Of a stretch of DNA of 55,287 nucleotides, positions 15,670 to 24,870 are shown in pieces. Made by a program: the position numbers and the translations under genes. The first letter of the stretch is position 1; every line of letters begins with the position of its first letter. This DNA is from Clostridiaceae bacterium BL-3. Its GTDB lineage: Bacteria > Bacillota > Clostridia > Clostridiales > Clostridiaceae. The notes beneath the pieces are model-generated. The model ran no database searches. It saw only the letters and a list, made by a program, of their open reading frames with translations, and was not told the DNA's origin. The DNA lies in contig CADDXC010000004.1 in assembly GCA_902809985.1 (NCBI GenBank), forward strand, positions 1-55,287, read 5' to 3'.

Positions 15670-17328
15670 ATGGCTTATACCGCATTGTATAGGGAATGGA
15701 GGCCTAAAACTTTTTCTGATGTAGTAGGCCAGAACCATATAACAATTACGCTTAAGAATCAAATATTGAATCATAGGGTGGCACATGCATATTTATTTTC
15801 AGGAACAAGAGGTACAGGGAAAACTTCAATGGCTAAGATATTAGCTAAAGCAGTAAATTGTTTAGATTTAAAAGATGGAGAACCTTGTAATCAGTGTGAA
15901 ATGTGTAAAAAGATAAATGAGGGAATTTCTATGGATGTAATAGAAATGGATGCAGCTTCAAAACGTCGATTGGAAGATATAAAAGATGTAATTGAAAATG
16001 TAAAATATCCTCCTCAGGAGGGAAAATACAAGGTCTATATTATGGATGAAGTACATATGCTCACCCAGGAAGCGGTGAATGCATTTTTAAAAACTCTGGA
16101 GGAGCCTCCATTGAATGTAATATTTATACTTGCAACTACTGATCCCCAGAAGCTTCCTGTTACCATACTTTCGAGATGTCAAGAGTTTGATTTTAGAAGG
16201 ATAAAGAGCTCAGATGTATTTAATAGACTTAGATGCATAGTGGATAAACAGGGGATTTTTGCAGATGATAGAAGTTTGAATTTGATATCTAGAATGTGTG
16301 ATGGAGCCATGAGGGATGCCCTCAGTATATTGGATCAAGCAATATCCATGGGTGACGGAAAAGTTGAGTACAGCAGTGTAGTGGATATGCTGGGTTTGGT
16401 TACAAATGAGAATTTATTTAAACTTACAAATAGTATAATAGAAAAAGATGTAGAGTCGTCTATGAGGATAATTGATGACATAGTTTTAAGCGGGAAGGAT
16501 ATAGCTAATTTTATTAAGGATATGATAATTCATATGAGAGATCTTTTGATGGTAAAGGTTTCTAATAGTCCTGAGGACGTACTTGATATGTCAGAGGAGA
16601 ATATAAATCTTTTAAAGGGGCAGGCACAGAAAATACGCGTGGAAGAAATAATGAGGAATATAAGAATACTTCAAGATGCCCAGGAACAGTCTAAGTGGGT
16701 TAAACAGAGCAGGATTTATCTAGAACTTGCAGTAATAAAAATGTGTAAAATAGAATATGATACATCTAAGGAAGTGATCCTTGCCAGATTGAACAGGCTG
16801 GAGCAGGCATTTAAGCAGGGTGAGATTAAGGTATCCTGTGAAAGGATAATTCCTGAAGCAGTATCTCACAAAGAAAATGTAGTAGAGAAAAACCTTAATA
16901 GCGTGAAAAAAGATACTTCCTGCAAATCAAGGCAAAATTTATCTAAGGATTTAAAACCTATAGAAGAAGAAAATATGTATTCAAAGCTTACTTTGGATAT
17001 GGTGAAAAAAAGCTGGAAAGACATACTTGAATCCCTTAAAGGCAAACATCAGATGGTGTTATTTGCGGCACTCACTACAGGAAAGCCGATAAAATGTGAA
17101 AGAGGAATAATAACTGTAGAATATGGGAAAGATTATTCTTTTCACAAACAGAGATTGGAAAAGGATGAAAATCAGAAAATAGTGAATGGAGTTTTTTCGG
17201 ATGTATTGAAGGAAAGAGTTACTGTTAAGTACACTATAGAAGATCAAATTGATTCTGAATTTAAATCTAAGGAACAATTGTTAAAAGATACTTTTGGAGA
17301 AGATATGGTTGAAATACTCGATGAATAA
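15670..17328 (+). CDS. dnaX: DNA polymerase III subunit gamma/tau
   Basis: Clamp-loader ATPase of the replisome. 552 aa. N-terminal YREWRPKTFSDVVGQ, Walker A GTRGTGKTS (about 45-53), a four-Cys zinc module ending CNQCEMC, Walker B MDEVHML, sensor 1 ATTDPQKLPVTILSRCQ with the arginine finger. The C-terminal third is a poorly conserved tau tail. No clear programmed-frameshift signal was established. First gene of dnaX-ybaB-recR, downstream of the SRP RNA. Confidence 0.96.
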   Translation: MAYTALYREWRPKTFSDVVGQNHITITLKNQILNHRVAHAYLFSGTRGTGKTSMAKILAKAVNCLDLKDGEPCNQCEMCKKINEGISMDVIEMDAASKRRLEDIKDVIENVKYPPQEGKYKVYIMDEVHMLTQEAVNAFLKTLEEPPLNVIFILATTDPQKLPVTILSRCQEFDFRRIKSSDVFNRLRCIVDKQGIFADDRSLNLISRMCDGAMRDALSILDQAISMGDGKVEYSSVVDMLGLVTNENLFKLTNSIIEKDVESSMRIIDDIVLSGKDIANFIKDMIIHMRDLLMVKVSNSPEDVLDMSEENINLLKGQAQKIRVEEIMRNIRILQDAQEQSKWVKQSRIYLELAVIKMCKIEYDTSKEVILARLNRLEQAFKQGEIKVSCERIIPEAVSHKENVVEKNLNSVKKDTSCKSRQNLSKDLKPIEEENMYSKLTLDMVKKSWKDILESLKGKHQMVLFAALTTGKPIKCERGIITVEYGKDYSFHKQRLEKDENQKIVNGVFSDVLKERVTVKYTIEDQIDSEFKSKEQLLKDTFGEDMVEILDE

Positions 17329-17469
17329 TATAGTAGCTGTTTTAAGTATCATCTTGTCAAGTAAAGGCATTAGCCAGTAAGTATTCGGATAAAACTATAG
17401 ATGGAATTCCATAGAAATATGATATAATTAAATATGTGTTAGTTAATTTAATTGAGGAGGATATATATT

Positions 17470-17814
17470 ATGGCAAAAGGTGGATTCCCTAACTTTGGCG
17501 GTGGGGGAAATATGAATAATTTAATGAAACAAGCTCAAAAGTTTCAAAAACAAATGCAGGATATGCAATCAGAGCTTGAAAATAAGGAATTTAGTGCTAC
17601 TGTTGGTGGTGGGGCAGTAACTGTAATAGTAAATGGCAAAAAACAGATAGTAAGCATAGAAATTAAGCCGGAAGTAGTTGATCCAGAAGATGTGGAAATG
17701 CTTCAAGATCTGGTTTTAACTGCATGTAATGAAGCATTGAAAAATGCAGAAGATGAAACTGCTTCTGAAATGAAAAAATTAACTGGTGGTCTTAATATTC
17801 CAGGAATGTTTTAA
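17470..17814 (+). CDS. YbaB/EbfC nucleoid-associated protein
   Basis: 114 aa DNA-binding homodimer that coats the nucleoid. Gly-rich N terminus, [19 protein letters not shown] helix, then the beta part with [15 protein letters not shown] and a C-terminal helix ending GGLNIPGMF, all typical. The frame opens at TTG 17452, but that stretch is the ribosome site GAGGAGG itself, so ATG 17470 is the start. Between dnaX and recR, the usual order. Confidence 0.95.
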   Translation: MAKGGFPNFGGGGNMNNLMKQAQKFQKQMQDMQSELENKEFSATVGGGAVTVIVNGKKQIVSIEIKPEVVDPEDVEMLQDLVLTACNEALKNAEDETASEMKKLTGGLNIPGMF

Positions 17815-17821
17815 GATTACG

Positions 17822-17843
17822 AGCCCCGTCTGCAGATGGGGCT
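17822..17843 (+). terminator. Hairpin between ybaB and recR
   Basis: AGCCCCGTCT pairs with AGATGGGGCT (one wobble) with almost no loop and only TTT after. Probably a weak attenuator or mRNA-processing hairpin within the operon. Confidence 0.5.
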
Positions 17844-17863
17844 TTAAATTGAGGTGATGTTTT

Positions 17864-18460
17864 ATGGATTTTTATCCTGCTTCTATTGAAAAGCTAATAG
17901 AAGAATTTGCTAAGTTACCGGGAATAGGTTACAAGACAGCACAGAGACTTACAATTCATGTGTTGAATCTACCAGAAGATGAGGTAAGGGAATTTGCCCA
18001 GGCTTTAATCAAGGCCAGGGGAACTATAAGGTATTGTTCTGTTTGTGGAAACTTTACAGAGTCAGATCCCTGTCCAATATGTTCGAATCCCAATAGAGAT
18101 AAAAGCACAATTTGTGTAGTTGAAGAACCTAAAGATATAATGGTTATGGAAAGAATAAAAGAATATAATGGAGTCTATCATGTACTTCATGGTAATATAT
18201 CTCCCATGGCTGGAAGAGGACCTGAGGATATAAAACTTAAAGAACTTATAAGAAGAATAAATGGAGATGTAAGAGAAGTTATAGTTGCTACTAATCCAAA
18301 TGTAGAGGGAGAAGCTACAGCTATGTATATATCTAAAATATTAAAGCAGCTTGGTGTAAAAGTAACCAGGATAGCTCACGGTATTCCCGTAGGTGGAAAT
18401 TTGGAATATGCAGATGAAGTTACCTTGTCGAAGGCATTGGAGGGTAGAGTAGAAATATAG
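17864..18460 (+). CDS. recR: Recombination protein RecR
   Basis: Ring-forming DNA-binding partner of RecO/RecF in gap repair. 198 aa. N-terminal helix-hairpin-helix [12 protein letters not shown] (about 17-28), C4 zinc finger [16 protein letters not shown] (about 56-71), Toprim domain starting [15 protein letters not shown], then the C-terminal Walker-B-like part. Full length; GAGGTGATG site. Operon with dnaX and ybaB. Confidence 0.97.
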   Translation: MDFYPASIEKLIEEFAKLPGIGYKTAQRLTIHVLNLPEDEVREFAQALIKARGTIRYCSVCGNFTESDPCPICSNPNRDKSTICVVEEPKDIMVMERIKEYNGVYHVLHGNISPMAGRGPEDIKLKELIRRINGDVREVIVATNPNVEGEATAMYISKILKQLGVKVTRIAHGIPVGGNLEYADEVTLSKALEGRVEI

Positions 18461-18550
18461 CTTCATTCAGCTAATCAACGCTTATGTATATTACTTCTAA
18501 TTTGTGTCAATTATTAAGATAATATATGAGATTAGGAGGATATACATTTT

Positions 18551-18838
18551 ATGAATAAATATAATATAGTTAAATACCTGTTTGCTAAAAATTCTAAGTA
18601 TATGACAAATCAGAAAGAATTATTGAATGATATAGAGAAGGCCAGACAGGAATTGGAGAGATGCAGAATATATTTTGATTCTGTGAAGGATCCCTATTTA
18701 GTAGATTATGCTATATATATGGAGGAGGCAGCAAAGTCAAAGTACATGTATCTTTTAAATAAAGTTAAGAAAAATGGATTTAAGGCAGATTATAAAAATA
18801 TATTTCCAATCTTGAATGAAAATAAAAAATCGTCTTAA
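18551..18838 (+). CDS. DUF2508 (YaaL-like) protein
   Basis: 95 aa, soluble and helical. The core LLNDIEKARQELERCRIYFD and VKDPYLVDYAIYMEEAAKSK is the DUF2508 pattern found between recR and bofA in Bacillus and clostridia. AGGAGG before the ATG. Function unknown; the conserved position suggests a role connected with its neighbours or sporulation. Confidence 0.85.
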   Translation: MNKYNIVKYLFAKNSKYMTNQKELLNDIEKARQELERCRIYFDSVKDPYLVDYAIYMEEAAKSKYMYLLNKVKKNGFKADYKNIFPILNENKKSS

Positions 18839-18957
18839 AAGGATAAATCAAGCATTAGAGCTTATTCTTTGCATTAATATTTTTTTATTGTTAGAATATA
18901 AATTAAATAGTATCGATGTATAATAATAGAACGTAAGTTTATGGGGGGAATAAGCGT

Positions 18958-19218
18958 ATGATGTTTCAATATATAGGATATTTTTTAATTGCTATAGTGG
19001 GGTTATATATATTGGTGAAGGTATTTTCATGGCCCTTAAAAATATTATTCAAGCTTATTGCAAATGCTGTGCTTGGCGTGATTCTTTTAATTATAGTAAA
19101 TTTAATAGGAAAATATTTTGGATTTAGCATAGGTATCAATGCTGTCACTTCGCTTATTGCAGGGTTTTTTGGAATACCCGGAGTGATATTTCTTATAATA
19201 TTTAAATTATTTCTTTAA
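18958..19218 (+). CDS. bofA: Pro-sigmaK processing inhibitor BofA
   Basis: 86 aa, two to three membrane helices (about 4-22, 26-48, 58-85). The C-terminal INAVTSLIAGFFGIPGVIFL is the BofA signature. In Bacillus BofA with SpoIVFA holds the SpoIVFB protease inactive in the outer forespore membrane; in clostridia the role may differ. GGGGGG precedes tandem ATGs at 18958 and 18961. Its presence supports a spore-forming host. Confidence 0.92.
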   Translation: MMFQYIGYFLIAIVGLYILVKVFSWPLKILFKLIANAVLGVILLIIVNLIGKYFGFSIGINAVTSLIAGFFGIPGVIFLIIFKLFL

Positions 19219-19371
19219 AAATTCATTTTTGGGAGTACTGATTTTTATAGATTTTCTGGGAAATAGTTTATAAATTCATAAAAATGTAACAATAGTAATT
19301 TGTATTTTTAGGCTGATAATCTGTTATTATTAAAAAGAAGTTATAAATTTGGTCTTGCTGGAGATGGTGTA

Positions 19372-20064
19372 TTGATATTTGATAAAAATATAGTAAAAGC
19401 TGAATTTATCAACAGACCTAACAGATTTGAAGCTTATGTATATATAAACAATTTTCAGGTAAAAGTTCATGTCCCCAATACAGGAAGGTGTAGAGAAATA
19501 CTTATACCTGGTACTACTGTGCTTTTAAGAGAGGAAAATAGTCCTACAAGGAAAACAAAATATGATTTAATAGCAGGTTACAAAGGAGAAAGACTCATAA
19601 ATATAGATTCACAAATTCCGAATAAAGTTGTATATGAGGCTTTAAAATTGAAAAAAATAAGTTATTTTAAAAAATACGTTAAGATAGAAAAAGAAAAAAT
19701 ATTTGAAAATAGCAGATTTGATTTTGAATTATGGGATAAAAGCAATAGACAGTGTTATCTTGAGGTAAAAGGAGTTACTTTTGAAAAGAACGGAGTGACT
19801 ATGTTTCCGGATGCTCCTACAGAAAGAGGAAGAAAACATTTACTAGAATTAGTTAAAGCAAAAAAGGCGGGTTTAGATGCGGCAGTTTTATTCTTAATTC
19901 AGATGTCTAATGTAAAATACTTTACACCTTATGATAAAATGGATAAAGAATTTGGGGAAAATCTTAGATACGCAAAACAAAATAATGTAGAAATTTTTGC
20001 TTATGATTGTGATGTGGGTGAGCATTTTATAACTTTGAGAGATGAAGTTAAAGTAAAATTATAA
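19372..20064 (+). CDS. sfsA: SfsA-family DNA-binding/nuclease-like protein
   Basis: 230 aa. OB-like N-terminal part with NRFEAYVYINN and VHVPNTGRCREIL; nuclease-like core with SRFDFEL, YLEVKGVTF and FPDAPTERGRKHL (residues D, E, K of a PD-(D/E)XK arrangement). SfsA was named as a sugar-fermentation stimulator; its biochemical role is unsettled. TTG start eight bases after GGAG. Monocistronic. Confidence 0.92.
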   Translation: MIFDKNIVKAEFINRPNRFEAYVYINNFQVKVHVPNTGRCREILIPGTTVLLREENSPTRKTKYDLIAGYKGERLINIDSQIPNKVVYEALKLKKISYFKKYVKIEKEKIFENSRFDFELWDKSNRQCYLEVKGVTFEKNGVTMFPDAPTERGRKHLLELVKAKKAGLDAAVLFLIQMSNVKYFTPYDKMDKEFGENLRYAKQNNVEIFAYDCDVGEHFITLRDEVKVKL

Positions 20065-20180
20065 TATCATCTTTAAGTTTAAGCAAAACTATCCTAAGAG
20101 GTCTTTTTCACTTGAATTTATACATAAAAAGATCTAATCCAGACGCATAACAGTGCCTATCTGCCACTTTAGGAAGTTAC

Positions 20181-20210
20181 AAGTATTAGCAATGGTAGCG
20201 TTTGGATAAA
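20181..20210. repeat. 30-bp dispersed element, copy 1
   Basis: AAGTATT and the following AATGGTAGCG...GGATAAA match 26 of 30 bases with 52176-52205. The 227-base gap between sfsA and the Nudix gene holds little else. Nature unknown. Confidence 0.5.
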
Positions 20211-20336
20211 AAATTTAGTAAATATTTTATTATATATTTATAAGCTTTATAATATAGATAGATGGTATATTTATTAACGGTGTAAATTTGTTTGATAAAA
20301 TTAAGGGGGTGTGGCTGCTTTATTAGCAGTGTATAT

Positions 20337-20888
20337 ATGAAATTTAAATATTGTCCTATATGTGGGAAAAAATTAGAAGAAAAGTATAGCTGGGATGAAG
20401 GTGGGGTACCATATTGTTCTAAAGATGATATAATGTATTTTGATACCCCTAGGCCCTGTGTGATAGTTGCAGTAGTAAATAAAGATCAAATATTATTATT
20501 AAAACAAAGTTATATATATAAAAACTCTAAGGTACTTTTGTCAGGGTATGTGGCAAATGGTGAAACTGTAGAAGAAACTGTACATAGAGAAGTGTTTGAA
20601 GAGTCGGGTCTGAAAGTAAAAGATTTAAAATATTTAGGAAGTGAGTATGTCAATAATAATGGTAAAGAAATAATAATGCTCACATTCATGGCAAATTATG
20701 ATGGAGGAGATATAAAAAAATCTTCTGAAGTAGAATGGGTGGATTGGAGTCATATAGAGGATGCCCTTTGTGAAATGAGTGAGGATGAAATTGGCAAGAG
20801 GATAGTTAAGAAAGTATTAAAGGAAATAAATTATACTGGTAAAAAAGCTTATAGATGTGACAATGATAGCTGTAGTAGAAATACTTAA
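20337..20888 (+). CDS. Nudix hydrolase with N-terminal zinc ribbon
   Basis: About 183 aa. Zinc ribbon CPICGKKL...PYCSK at the N terminus (only three cysteines are obvious) followed by a Nudix box GETVEETVHREVFEESGL, close to the REx2EExG consensus; resembles NADH pyrophosphatase (NudC). It would hydrolyse NADH, NAD-capped RNA or another nucleoside diphosphate. ATG 20337 is preferred; the frame extends to TTG 20292, and the AAGGGGG at about 20303 is far from the ATG, so the start is uncertain. The Cys-rich C terminus YRCDNDSCSRNT is unusual. Confidence 0.85.
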   Translation: MKFKYCPICGKKLEEKYSWDEGGVPYCSKDDIMYFDTPRPCVIVAVVNKDQILLLKQSYIYKNSKVLLSGYVANGETVEETVHREVFEESGLKVKDLKYLGSEYVNNNGKEIIMLTFMANYDGGDIKKSSEVEWVDWSHIEDALCEMSEDEIGKRIVKKVLKEINYTGKKAYRCDNDSCSRNT

Positions 20889-20945
20889 ATGTGGATAAGC
20901 TCAAAAGCACAGTAACATCTAGTTTTTTAGATAAGGAGGAAAAAA

Positions 20946-21629
20946 ATGGCTAAGTATATACCAGAAATAAAGGGAATTACCCCAAGGCATATGATTAGAG
21001 TACCTGAGATTATTAGAGAAGCAAGTGGAATAAGAATATTTGGTAAAAGAATAAAATCTCTACTGTTCACTACAGATGTAGCAATTATAAAAAATACAAA
21101 TGCAGATGCCATTATTGCAGTATATCCATTTACGCCACAGCCTCTTATAACACAAGCAATTCTTTTGTCCGCTGACATACCAGTATTTTGTGGAGTTGGT
21201 GGGAAGATGACAACAGAGAGAAGAGTTATAAATTTAGCCTTAGATGCAGAATTTAAGGGCGCTATGGGAATCGTGTTAAATAGTACTATTCCAAATGAAG
21301 TTATACGGCAGATAAGAGATACTATTGATATACCTATAATAGTAACTATAGTATCTGAATATGAAGATATAAGAGATAGAGTGGAATCAGGGGCTACTAT
21401 AATAAATGTTTCCGGATCTGGTGAGACTATTAATATAGTAAAGAAGGTTAGAAAGGAGTATTCTACTTTTCCTATAATAGCTACAGGAGGTCCTACAGAA
21501 TCTAGTATAAAAGATACCATAATGGCAGGAGCTAATGCAATAGCGTTTACCCCACCTACATCAGCTGAAATTTTAAGTAAAATCATGTTTGAAAATAGAA
21601 AAAAGTATGCTGAGGAAGAGAAGAACTAA
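20946..21629 (+). CDS. Conserved clostridial TIM-barrel-like protein
   Basis: 227 aa, soluble. Alternating beta/alpha pattern with strands such as DAIIAVYPF, IPVFCGVGG, IPIIVTIV and a late phosphate-binding-like IIATGGPTESSIKDTIMAGA, resembling ThiG/KDPG-aldolase-type barrels. Often labelled hydrolase in databases without evidence. AAGGAGGAAAA site before the ATG. A long complementary frame on the minus strand is a shadow. Reaction unknown. Confidence 0.75.
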   Translation: MAKYIPEIKGITPRHMIRVPEIIREASGIRIFGKRIKSLLFTTDVAIIKNTNADAIIAVYPFTPQPLITQAILLSADIPVFCGVGGKMTTERRVINLALDAEFKGAMGIVLNSTIPNEVIRQIRDTIDIPIIVTIVSEYEDIRDRVESGATIINVSGSGETINIVKKVRKEYSTFPIIATGGPTESSIKDTIMAGANAIAFTPPTSAEILSKIMFENRKKYAEEEKN

Positions 21630-21718
21630 ATGTTCAGTTGAAAAATTGGATTATAATTTAGAGAGGAGTAATTATTTTCACTTTTCATATATTTTGGGAA
21701 AATGAAAATAGGATTATC

Positions 21719-22501
21719 ATGAAGGGTGCTTTATGTTATTTTAGTGGTACAGGAAATACTAAGTGGGTAGCAGATAGATTTAAAGAAAATTTTGCATTTT
21801 ACAATGTAAATATAGATTTAGTTAATATACAATTTTTAGAAGTTAGCAAATTGAAGAGATATGATTTCTTAATTATAGGTTCGCCAGTTTATGCTAAATT
21901 TCCACCTAAAATTGTAAATGATTTTTTAAATAGACTTGATGATTTAAATAAAGAAACAAAAATAATAGTTTATTCTACACAAGCTGCATCTTTATCCTCA
22001 GCCCCGTATTTTATGGCAAAGTGTTTGAAAAAAAAAGGATACATTCCATTGATGCAAATTAGCATAAGGATGCCTAATAATTTCTATTTTATAAAGGGGA
22101 AAAAACCTGATAGGGATTTAATTGAAGAATTGTTGTTAAAAGCAAATGAAAAAGTAAAAAATGTAGTAGAAAATTTTATAAAAGGAGAACCCATTATAGA
22201 AAGTGTTTCATTTATTAGATTTGAATTTAATAAAGCGATTTATATTACTTTTAAAAATAAGATTCCAAAATTGTCCAAAAATATATCTTCTACAAGAGAA
22301 TGCGGTAAATGTGGATTGTGTCTTAGAAATTGCCCTCAAGGCAATATAACGTTTGAAAGGGGACATGCAATTTTTCATAGTAAATGTATTTTATGTTTAA
22401 GATGTATATACATATGTCCAATAAATGCGGTGAGGTATAAAGGAAAAAAGATAGATCAAACTCAAAGAGACATAATAAAAACACTTGATTTGAACAGATA
22501 A
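21719..22501 (+). CDS. EFR1-type flavodoxin-ferredoxin fusion
   Basis: 260 aa. N-terminal flavodoxin-like domain with FSGTGNTKW phosphate loop (about 8-16). C-terminal bis-[4Fe-4S] ferredoxin with CGKCGLCLRNCP and CILCLRCIYICP (about 196-235). Soluble electron carrier expected to pair FMN and iron-sulfur chemistry in anaerobic metabolism; partner unknown. No obvious operon partner; start by ATG 21719 with a weak AGGATT site. Confidence 0.9.
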   Translation: MKGALCYFSGTGNTKWVADRFKENFAFYNVNIDLVNIQFLEVSKLKRYDFLIIGSPVYAKFPPKIVNDFLNRLDDLNKETKIIVYSTQAASLSSAPYFMAKCLKKKGYIPLMQISIRMPNNFYFIKGKKPDRDLIEELLLKANEKVKNVVENFIKGEPIIESVSFIRFEFNKAIYITFKNKIPKLSKNISSTRECGKCGLCLRNCPQGNITFERGHAIFHSKCILCLRCIYICPINAVRYKGKKIDQTQRDIIKTLDLNR

Positions 22502-22621
22502 AATCTAAAATTTTATATTGTATTAAATGCTTCCAATAATTTTTAATTTTGGAGGCTTTTTTGAATTGAATTTTTAATTTTGGAGATACTAAAGATACAA
22601 TATTTTTCAGGAGTGAGTTTT

Positions 22622-22807
22622 ATGATTTCAATTCAGGATAAAATGCTCGTTGCGGAAAACTGTAAAGAATATAAATCTAAAAATTATATAGTTGGGTTAC
22701 AGGCCAGCTATGTTTCCAATAGTTGTAGTAATTGTGTGAATTTTATAAATGAGCAATGCAGCAAAAAATTATTTGATGAAATTGATGGAATATTAAATAT
22801 GAATTAA
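22622..22807 (+). CDS. Cys-rich miniprotein, tandem paralog 1
   Basis: 61 aa. C-terminal SCSNCVNFINEQCSKKLFDE matches SCTNCRNLRNGKCVKNLYDS of the next gene, and both have one earlier Cys (EN-C-KEY here). Spacing C..CxxC..C suggests a small metal site. AGGAGTGA before ATG 22622; upstream codons to 22580 lack a site. Unknown function. Confidence 0.65.
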   Translation: MISIQDKMLVAENCKEYKSKNYIVGLQASYVSNSCSNCVNFINEQCSKKLFDEIDGILNMN

Positions 22808-22830
22808 ATTTAGTAGGAGGAATGATATTT

Positions 22831-23019
22831 ATGGCAAATGATCAGGAAATGAGACACGTTGGCAGCGCATGTCCGGGATATGAACCGGATGATTTTGGAT
22901 TTCAGTCCAGTACTGGAGAAGCTTATTATAAAAGCTGTACTAATTGTAGAAATTTACGAAATGGAAAATGTGTAAAAAATCTTTACGATAGTGTTTTGGC
23001 AAGTTTGGATCAATCATAA
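22831..23019 (+). CDS. Cys-rich miniprotein, tandem paralog 2
   Basis: 62 aa. N-terminal SACPGYEPDD, then YYKSCTNCRNL and GKCVKNLYDSVL; same four-cysteine plan as the preceding gene, 23 bases away. TAGGAGG at 22814-22820 is one base from ATG 22822 and ten from ATG 22831, so the latter is chosen. Probably a zinc or iron-sulfur miniprotein made with its paralog. Confidence 0.7.
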   Translation: MANDQEMRHVGSACPGYEPDDFGFQSSTGEAYYKSCTNCRNLRNGKCVKNLYDSVLASLDQS

Positions 23020-23139
23020 ATAAGGTTGATTATATACTACTAACCATCATATATTATAATATTATATTTATTCTGATATATGCATATTAATTTGCTGTAT
23101 GCACGATAAAATAAATAATATAAATATTTTAAAAAAGTA

Positions 23140-23168
23140 TTGACATATACAAAGTTAAATCATATAAT
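23140..23168 (+). promoter_or_regulatory. Sigma-A promoter of the serine operon
   Basis: Exact TTGACA at 23140-23145, 17-base spacer, exact TATAAT at 23163-23168, about 40 bases before the first T-box. Confidence 0.85.
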
Positions 23169-23210
23169 AATTAACAAATCATAAATAAATTAATTTTGAA
23201 TAACGTCTTA

Positions 23211-23430
23211 TGAAGAGAAAAGTAGCACAAGTTAGGTAAAAGAGAATCAGTGGATGGTGTAAACTGATACCAATACTTTTGTGAATCCACCTTGGAGGAT
23301 TATTATGATGAATAATACGGGAAACCGTTAAGTTAAATGAGAGGATTATATTTATATTTTATATAGTCAATAAGGGTGGCAACGCGAACCAATCGTCCCT
23401 ATGTGGATTTGATTGGTTCTTTTATTTTAT
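23211..23430 (+). promoter_or_regulatory. T-box leader 1 (serine specifier TCC)
   Basis: Begins TGAAGAGAAAAGTAGC. Stem I ends GTGAATCCACCTTGGAG, in which GAA-TCC-ACC places a TCC (Ser) specifier. The T-box bulge is AGGGTGGCAACGCG, and the terminator AACCAATC...GATTGGTT plus T-rich tail closes it near 23428. Uncharged tRNA-Ser should stabilise the antiterminator. First of two tandem leaders before serC. Confidence 0.92.
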
Positions 23431-23494
23431 AATAATTTTTGTACAAAATAATAATTTTAATGCTATAGCTTTGATGCAAAATTTAATATTTATT

Positions 23495-23717
23495 TGATGA
23501 AGAGAAAAGTAGCATAAGTTAGGTAAAAGAGAGTCAGTGGATGGTGTAAACTGATACCAATGCTTTTGTGAATCCACCTTGGAGAATTATTATGATGAAT
23601 AATACGGAAAACCGTTAAATTAAATGAGAGAATTATACATTTGTATGATTAATGAGGGTGGCAACGCGAGTCAATCGTCCCTAAGGGGATCAGGTTGACT
23701 TTTTATTTTTATTGTTA
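23495..23717 (+). promoter_or_regulatory. T-box leader 2 (serine specifier TCC)
   Basis: Nearly a copy of leader 1 over stem I (same GTGAATCCACCTTGGAG and AGGGTGGCAACGCG). Its own terminator is GTCAATC...GGTTGAC followed by TTTTTATTTTT, ending 68 bases before serC. The pair must be passed in series. Confidence 0.92.
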
Positions 23718-23784
23718 CTTTAATAATGTATAACAGTGAATTGATGAATTATTCGGTCGGCATAAATTAATTGGAGGTAAAAAT

Positions 23785-24855
23785 ATGCATAAAAAATTAT
23801 TTATTCCAGGTCCAGTAGAAGTTAGAAAAGATGTTCTAGAGAAAATGGCAACGCCAATGATAGGCCATAGAAGTAAAGAAGCATCTGAGCTTCAAAGAGA
23901 CATTAGTGATAAAATGAGGAAGGTATTTAATACAAAAGAAGAAATTTTGCTTTCAACTTCATCGGGAACAGGGCTTTTAGAAGGAGCTATAAGGTGTAGT
24001 ACAGCAAAAAGAGCGGCAATCTTTTCCATAGGTGCATTTGGAAATAGGTGGTATCAGATTGCAGAATGCAATAATGTACCGGCAGATTTATTTGAGGAGG
24101 ATTGGGGAAAAGCTGTAGATATAGACAAGATTGACAAAGCTCTGGCTACGGGTAAATATGATTCTCTTTGTATAACTCATAATGAAACTTCTACAGGAGT
24201 TATGAATCCAGTAGAAGATATAGCAGAAGTAGTGAAAAAGTATCCAGAGATTGTATGGTGCTTAGATACAGTTAGCTCTATGGCGGGTACTAAGATAGAA
24301 GTGGATAAGCTAGGTGTGGATATATGCCTGACATCTAGTCAAAAAGCTTTAGGACTTCCTCCAGGAATGGCGATATGTTCTTTTTCACAGAAGGCGGTGG
24401 AGAGAGCTAAAAAGGTAAAGTTTAGAGGTTACTATTTAGATTTGCTTTCTCTTTATAATTATATCCATAAGAAAGACTACCAGTATCCTTCAACACCATC
24501 TATTTCACATATGTTTGCCATGAATTATCAACTGGATAGAATATTAGAGGAAGGACTTGAAAATAGATATAAGAGACATATAGAGATGGCCGAGTATGTG
24601 AGAAATTGGGCAAGAGAATATTTTGAGTTATTTGCAGATGAAAGATATCTTTCCAATACTCTTACTAATATAAAAAATACCAGAAATATAAGTGTAGCAC
24701 AATTAAATAGGGATTTAGGTGAAAGGGGATTTCAGATATCCAATGGTTATGGGAAATTAAAGGAGAAGGCTTTTAGAATAGCTCATATGGCTGATTTTAA
24801 CCTTTCTGATATAAAAGAGCTTATAGATACTGTTAATTATATATTGAAATTATAA
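23785..24855 (+). CDS. serC: Class V aminotransferase, probable phosphoserine aminotransferase
   Basis: 356 aa PLP enzyme of the alanine-glyoxylate/serine-pyruvate aminotransferase branch, the type that replaces classical SerC in many clostridia, Thermotoga and archaea. N-terminal FIPGPVEVRKDVLEKM, substrate loop MIGHRSKEA, PLP lysine in TSSQKALGLPPG (about 190-201). Operon with serA (15-base gap) and DUF1015, under two serine T-boxes, which supports conversion of 3-phosphohydroxypyruvate to phosphoserine. GGAGG site before ATG 23785. Confidence 0.9.
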   Translation: MHKKLFIPGPVEVRKDVLEKMATPMIGHRSKEASELQRDISDKMRKVFNTKEEILLSTSSGTGLLEGAIRCSTAKRAAIFSIGAFGNRWYQIAECNNVPADLFEEDWGKAVDIDKIDKALATGKYDSLCITHNETSTGVMNPVEDIAEVVKKYPEIVWCLDTVSSMAGTKIEVDKLGVDICLTSSQKALGLPPGMAICSFSQKAVERAKKVKFRGYYLDLLSLYNYIHKKDYQYPSTPSISHMFAMNYQLDRILEEGLENRYKRHIEMAEYVRNWAREYFELFADERYLSNTLTNIKNTRNISVAQLNRDLGERGFQISNGYGKLKEKAFRIAHMADFNLSDIKELIDTVNYILKL

Positions 24856-24870
24856 TAGGGGGGTTTAAAA

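Noticed and set aside
17003..17020. A-rich run in dnaX as a programmed frameshift for gamma
   Set aside because: AAAAAAAG is common in such AT-rich DNA; no clear downstream stem-loop or early stop was established.
20927..21586. 219-codon minus-strand frame
   Set aside because: Complementary to the TIM-barrel-like gene, which has a strong ribosome site and sensible protein sequence; the minus translation is a low-complexity hydrophobic shadow.
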